In this document: piece by piece, positions 60,684-64,000 of the stretch
Layout of the letters: every line of letters starts with the position of its first letter
Numbering within the stretch: the stretch's first letter is position 1
From: Candidatus Nezhaarchaeota archaeon
GTDB lineage: Archaea; Thermoproteota; Methanomethylicia; Nezhaarchaeales; WYZ-LMO8
Direction: 5' to 3'
Assembly: GCA_030055465.1 (NCBI GenBank)
Contig: JASFYF010000001.1
Span: forward strand, 351,179 to 415,178
Length of the DNA stretch: 64,000 nt
Notes under the pieces: model-generated
The model's database searches: none
What the model was told of the DNA's origin: nothing
The model's input: the letters and a program-made list of their open reading frames with translations, nothing else
Made by a program: the position numbers and the translations under genes

Positions 60684-61493
60684 TTGCACTGGTTGCAATT
60701 GTCAGCGTTAGCTAAGATTGCGGTGTGCTGTTTAACGCTTAGCATCGCCTCGATCCAAGATTGGAGGAGGAGGGAGGTGGACGATGCTGTATGGCTATTT
60801 ATGGGCATAGTTGGGGGAATGCTGACCGCGATTGAGCTGTACATGAGCTTTTCGCTCCATAAATTGATTGTGGTGGCTCTCTCAGCATCCCTCTGCTTCG
60901 CTTTGGGCATCGGCCTGTACTACTTAGGCCTCTTTGGGGGGGCTGATGCGAAGTGCCTGTGGTGCCTCGGTGTGACGCTGCCCTACAACCCCCTGGAGTC
61001 CTTAGGGTTGAAGCTTGTAGAAAGCGTAAACGCAGTCTTCTCGTTGGCGATTTTCAACAATTCCATACTGACAGCGGCCTTCACGGCCTTAGGGGTCCTG
61101 TGCTTCAATGGTGCTAGGAGGATAAAGACTAGGAGGCCCCTTTTCTCGGGGGAGGAGAAAAATCCGTTGAAAAGGTTTTTAGCACTTATGTTGGGCTACA
61201 AGATCAGCGTTTCTGATGTGTTAGCCAAGAGGGACTTCTACTTTCCACTTGAAGTTTTCGTCTTTCAAGGTGGAGTCCTCCAAAGGAACTTTAAGATTTC
61301 AGCGAGGCTCACCGAGGATGACCCTTACAGGGAACTCGAAAGGCTCGTAAACATGGGCGTAGTTAATAAAAATGATGAAATATGGGTTTCACCGGCCATA
61401 CCGTTGATATTAAACATCTCCCTCGGCTTTCTTATTGCCCTACTTTACGGGGACCTGGTATTGCTTGCGGTTAGACTGCTCGTTGGGTTCTAA
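60684..61493 (+). CDS. Preflagellin/prepilin peptidase (A24, PibD/FlaK type)
   Basis: About 269 aa from TTG 60684. The tracked 60573 start overlaps the zinc-ribbon gene. A TATA-like CTTTAAAGG at 60640 fits this later start. Both catalytic aspartates are visible: IQDWRRREVDD and the GADAK form of the GxGD motif. The membrane-bound peptidase cleaves class III signal peptides of archaellins and pilins. A C-terminal hydrophilic domain (about residues 160-240) precedes a final helix. Confidence 0.85.
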   Translation: MHWLQLSALAKIAVCCLTLSIASIQDWRRREVDDAVWLFMGIVGGMLTAIELYMSFSLHKLIVVALSASLCFALGIGLYYLGLFGGADAKCLWCLGVTLPYNPLESLGLKLVESVNAVFSLAIFNNSILTAAFTALGVLCFNGARRIKTRRPLFSGEEKNPLKRFLALMLGYKISVSDVLAKRDFYFPLEVFVFQGGVLQRNFKISARLTEDDPYRELERLVNMGVVNKNDEIWVSPAIPLILNISLGFLIALLYGDLVLLAVRLLVGF

Positions 61494-61557
61494 ACGGCTA
61501 AAGAGCTTTCCTAGGCTACCACGAAAACCTTTTGAGTGAGTAGCCGCTGTAATGGCT

Positions 61558-62568
61558 TTAAAGCCTTGCCATTATCTCATTGGCGAGCCTTGCCACCTCG
61601 TGAGCCACGTCAACGGTTTTAGCATTTCCCCCCATGTCCGGGGTTAGAACTTTCTTTTCCCTTATTAGCCTGTCAACTGCTAGTTCTATGGCTTTGGCTC
61701 TATCGTATTCCCCTAGGTGGTTGAGCATCATGGCCGATGAAAGTATGGTCGCCAACGGGTTCGCTATGCCCTTGCCGGCTATGTCCAATGCCACCCCGTG
61801 CACCGGCTCGAAAAGCGCGTGGTCATCACCTACGTTTGCCGAGGGCGCTAAGCCTAAACTTCCAACAACGGCTGCGGCTACATCTGAAAGTATGTCTCCG
61901 AACATGTTGGAGGCAACTAGGACGTCGATCGTTTCGGGCGCAGTCACAATTCTGTAACCAGCAGCGTCAACTACTAGTTCGTCAGCCTGTATTTCCGGAT
62001 ACTGTTTAGCAACGTCAAAGAAGGTTGAGCGAAAGAGACCGCAGGATTCCTTCATAACATTCGCTTTATGAACCACCGTGACTTTTCTTCTCTTTTGCTT
62101 TCTGGCAAGCTCGAAGGCGAACCTTGAAATTCTTTTTGAGGCCTTTTCGCTTATCACTCTTATTGAGAGAGCGGTCGAACCGACTTTAAACTCCAACCCC
62201 GAGTACAGGTCTTCGGTGTTCTCCCTGACAATAACCATGTCCACGGGCCTAGCGCTTTCGCCGTAAGACTTGAAAGGCCGGATGTTAGCGTAGAGGTTCA
62301 ATTCTCTTCTTAAGGCGACGACGACCGACTTGTACGTTCCTGGACCGGGTGGTGTTAGCAAAGGTCCTTTAAGGGTACAGTGGCACTTCCTAATAACCTC
62401 CAAGGCTCCATCCTCAATTGGTTTCCCGGCCTGCTTCCAGTAATCGTAGCCAGCCTTTATCTCGATGAATTCAGCCTTGAAACCCACTTGGTTGAGAACT
62501 TCCAACGCGGCGTTTATGACTTCAGGTCCTATCCCGTCACCTCGCAGCAGCGCAATCCTATATCCCAA
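61558..62568 (-). CDS. Isocitrate/isopropylmalate dehydrogenase family protein
   Basis: 336 aa. It starts YRIALLRGDGIGPEV, then GPGTYKSVVVALRRELNLYANIRPFKS, HKANVMKESCGLF, ASNMFGDILSDVAAAVVGSLGLAPSANVG and EPVHGVALDIAGKGIANP. These are family-wide beta-decarboxylating dehydrogenase motifs. Isopropylmalate, isocitrate or homoisocitrate could be the substrate. No leu or lys operon is adjacent, so I leave it open. Confidence 0.88.
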   Translation of the reverse strand: MGYRIALLRGDGIGPEVINAALEVLNQVGFKAEFIEIKAGYDYWKQAGKPIEDGALEVIRKCHCTLKGPLLTPPGPGTYKSVVVALRRELNLYANIRPFKSYGESARPVDMVIVRENTEDLYSGLEFKVGSTALSIRVISEKASKRISRFAFELARKQKRRKVTVVHKANVMKESCGLFRSTFFDVAKQYPEIQADELVVDAAGYRIVTAPETIDVLVASNMFGDILSDVAAAVVGSLGLAPSANVGDDHALFEPVHGVALDIAGKGIANPLATILSSAMMLNHLGEYDRAKAIELAVDRLIREKKVLTPDMGGNAKTVDVAHEVARLANEIMARL

Positions 62569-62686
62569 GAGTTCGACCCCCTCCGGGTTTAGGAGGTAAG
62601 GTCTTATATGTATCTTCCTGGCTCACCGATGAGTCGGCGACCACGAAGCAGAAGCAATTTAAAAGACCCTATTTTTAGGCCGAGTA

Positions 62687-63661
62687 TTGGGTGCTCTTAG
62701 CTTGAAATATCGGGATTTATGTGAAGAACTGGATAAGCTAATGAGCGTGGACCTAGCCTTTAGGGGCGTGATTGGAAAGCTCTATGAGGCTGCAAGGCTC
62801 CACGCAGGCAAGCCGCTCAGCGAAGCCGCATCTGAAGCTATCGTCAGCAGGGATCCCGAGCACGTCATGATAGTGACGGGCTTCAAGGTTCTGCCGACAA
62901 TGGTGCAGGAAACGGACGGCCCTCCAGGGGCGCTGGTGTTAGCCAAAACTTTGAGATGCCTTGGAGTCGACGTATCGCTGGGCATAGAAGAAGAGAGCGT
63001 TTCCATTTTAGAGGCTGGCCTTGAGGTGCTTAACATCAAGTGCCCCATTATCCCCCTACCCTCCAACGTCGACCTAAGCGCCTTATCCCGTAGGGCATTC
63101 GAAGAGAAGGGCATTGACCTTTTGATATTCGTTGAGAAGGCCGGCTCCAACAACAACGGTGTATACCACAACATGCTCGGGGTCGACGTTACCAGGTACC
63201 ACGCCAGAGCTGAAGCACTACTCAATGAGGGTCGACTTAGAGGGTGCTGCGTGATCTCAATAGGCGATGGTGGAAATGAGGTGGGCTTCGGCTTAATTAA
63301 AGACGCCGTTGAGAGGCACGTCTCCAAGGGCAAAGACTGCGGTTGCCCATGTCGTGGAGGCATAGCGGCATGCTCCAAGGCAGACCTAGTTGTAACATCT
63401 TCAACCTCAAACATCGGTTGCTACGCTGTTTCATGTGCCCTCTCAGCTTTAAAGGGAGGCTCATGGTTCTACAGGGGGGATCTTGAGGTTAAGCTGATAA
63501 GGGCTTTAATAGAGGCTGGCGCCATCGACGCCATGACTGGCAGGGAAGAAATGATGGTTGACGGCGTCCCGGTGGAAGTTACGGCCTCAATCGTCGAATT
63601 GATGAATTACATGAGTGTTAAGGCTAAGTCAGCGCCCAACAACCAGGGATATAGGGGTTAA
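62687..63661 (+). CDS. DUF4392 / D-glutamate cyclase-like protein
   Basis: 324 aa. VMIVTGFKVLPTMVQETDGPPGALVLAKTL and GDGGNEVGFGLI match the DUF4392 family, whose human member DGLUCY converts D-glutamate to 5-oxo-D-proline. CGCPCRGGIAACSKADLVVTSSTSNIGCYA forms the second half. A TATA-like AATTTAAAAG lies about 25 bases upstream, so the message may be nearly leaderless. The in vivo substrate in archaea is not known. Confidence 0.85.
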   Translation: MGALSLKYRDLCEELDKLMSVDLAFRGVIGKLYEAARLHAGKPLSEAASEAIVSRDPEHVMIVTGFKVLPTMVQETDGPPGALVLAKTLRCLGVDVSLGIEEESVSILEAGLEVLNIKCPIIPLPSNVDLSALSRRAFEEKGIDLLIFVEKAGSNNNGVYHNMLGVDVTRYHARAEALLNEGRLRGCCVISIGDGGNEVGFGLIKDAVERHVSKGKDCGCPCRGGIAACSKADLVVTSSTSNIGCYAVSCALSALKGGSWFYRGDLEVKLIRALIEAGAIDAMTGREEMMVDGVPVEVTASIVELMNYMSVKAKSAPNNQGYRG

Positions 63662-64000
63662 ACCGAGCTCCCTGTACACAGCTTCGACGAGCCTTAAACA
63701 GGCGTCAGCATGAGGGAACGGTAGAAGAGCTAAATGCGAGGGACACCTGCAGTCGCTGCATCCAAAACCCTCAACGTAGGAGGCGAGGCCGTTGAGGTGC
63801 GAGGCTACCATGCATTCAAAAGCCTTGCCAGCTACGGAGGCTACCACCCCCTCCACCCTTACAGAGCTGTTTGAGGTCAAGTAGTCTATATGCCACTTCA
63901 ATTTCTTGGTTCTTCTAAGATGTCTGGAGAGCCTACCTCTAAGGCTTAGAGGCCCTTGACCTAGGGCCGAGCCCGTATATGCATAACATCCCTTCTTTAT
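63629..64000 (-). CDS. DUF123 family protein (GIY-YIG-like), cut by right edge
   Basis: The minus strand is open from the right window edge to 63629 (124 codons). The start lies beyond the window, so the tracked TTG at 63901 is an internal codon. The N-terminal part seen reads YAYTGSALGQG, then RLSRHLRRTKKLKWHIDYLT, the typical DUF123 arrangement that resembles GIY-YIG nucleases. It overlaps the D-glutamate cyclase gene by 33 bases, convergently. Confidence 0.88.
   Translation of the reverse strand: MKKGCYAYTGSALGQGPLSLRGRLSRHLRRTKKLKWHIDYLTSNSSVRVEGVVASVAGKAFECMVASHLNGLASYVEGFGCSDCRCPSHLALLPFPHADACLRLVEAVYRELGLTPISLVVGR

Noticed and set aside
1-64000. CRISPR arrays, rRNA genes, prophage or intact insertion sequences
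   Set aside because: No regularly spaced repeats, no rRNA-like stretch, no phage structural genes and no intact transposase were seen.

Overview
The window is an archaeal chromosome segment. The evidence is TFB, ribosomal proteins L15e and S26e, an archaeal-type prolyl-tRNA synthetase, Endonuclease Q, NucS, an ARC/PAN-type AAA ATPase, archaetidylinositol phosphate synthase, a tRNA with a bulge-helix-bulge intron and TATA-like promoters. L15e, S26e and the non-canonical tRNA intron fit the TACK/Thermoproteota side of Archaea best. No rRNA or marker for a named lineage is present, so the lineage is inference. Base composition is balanced. Genes are tightly packed, with many 1-30 base overlaps and a mix of Shine-Dalgarno-led and apparently leaderless starts.

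Layout. 1-9.9 kb: leuS (cut by the left edge), tldE/tldD, a winged-helix regulator, tRNA-Gln, an unknown gene, a decayed PfkB kinase, and a K+/osmotic group (MscS, TrkA, TrkH). 10-13.1 kb: a metal ABC transporter divergent from nikR. 13.2-20.1 kb: ARC-like ATPase, radical SAM protein, an IS607-type recombinase relic, a DUF4430-like gene, a PUA/PAPS-reductase/ferredoxin fusion and a secreted gluzincin peptidase. 20.1-34.4 kb: a molybdenum-cofactor island (two moeA, a CooC-like ATPase, DUF364, a TrmB-MobA fusion, mobB, moaA behind a 15-codon leader ORF) joined to a soluble redox module (four-cluster ferredoxin, TfrB-like and TfrA-like subunits, a molybdopterin oxidoreductase). 34.5-44.8 kb: housekeeping genes (surE, Sua5/TsaC, tfb, intron-bearing tRNA-Arg, Na+/solute symporter with a 38-aa partner, ilvE, GfcR-like regulator, a 31-aa leaderless microprotein, L15e, PflX-like radical SAM, THEP1 NTPase, nucS). 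44.8-56.9 kb: a twelve-gene complex-I-like locus interrupted by endoQ and a VTT-family gene. 57-64 kb: proS, rps26e, archaetidylinositol phosphate synthase, PfkB kinase, a 53-aa zinc ribbon protein, prepilin peptidase, an IDH/IMDH-family enzyme, a D-glutamate-cyclase-like protein and a DUF123 gene cut by the right edge.

The most striking locus is the complex-I-like one. It has the full Nuo/Fpo-style membrane set, including NuoA and three antiporter-like subunits. Its large subunit nevertheless keeps both [NiFe] cysteine pairs (CGIC and DPCMSC), followed by a 29-residue tail like the one removed when HycE matures. Its small subunit has the hydrogenase-type CxxC, and NuoJ is split in two as in Mbh. 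It reads as an energy-converting [NiFe] hydrogenase built on a complex I frame. The NikR/metal-ABC pair and the CooC-like ATPase would suit a nickel-using cell, but no hyp maturation genes are in the window.
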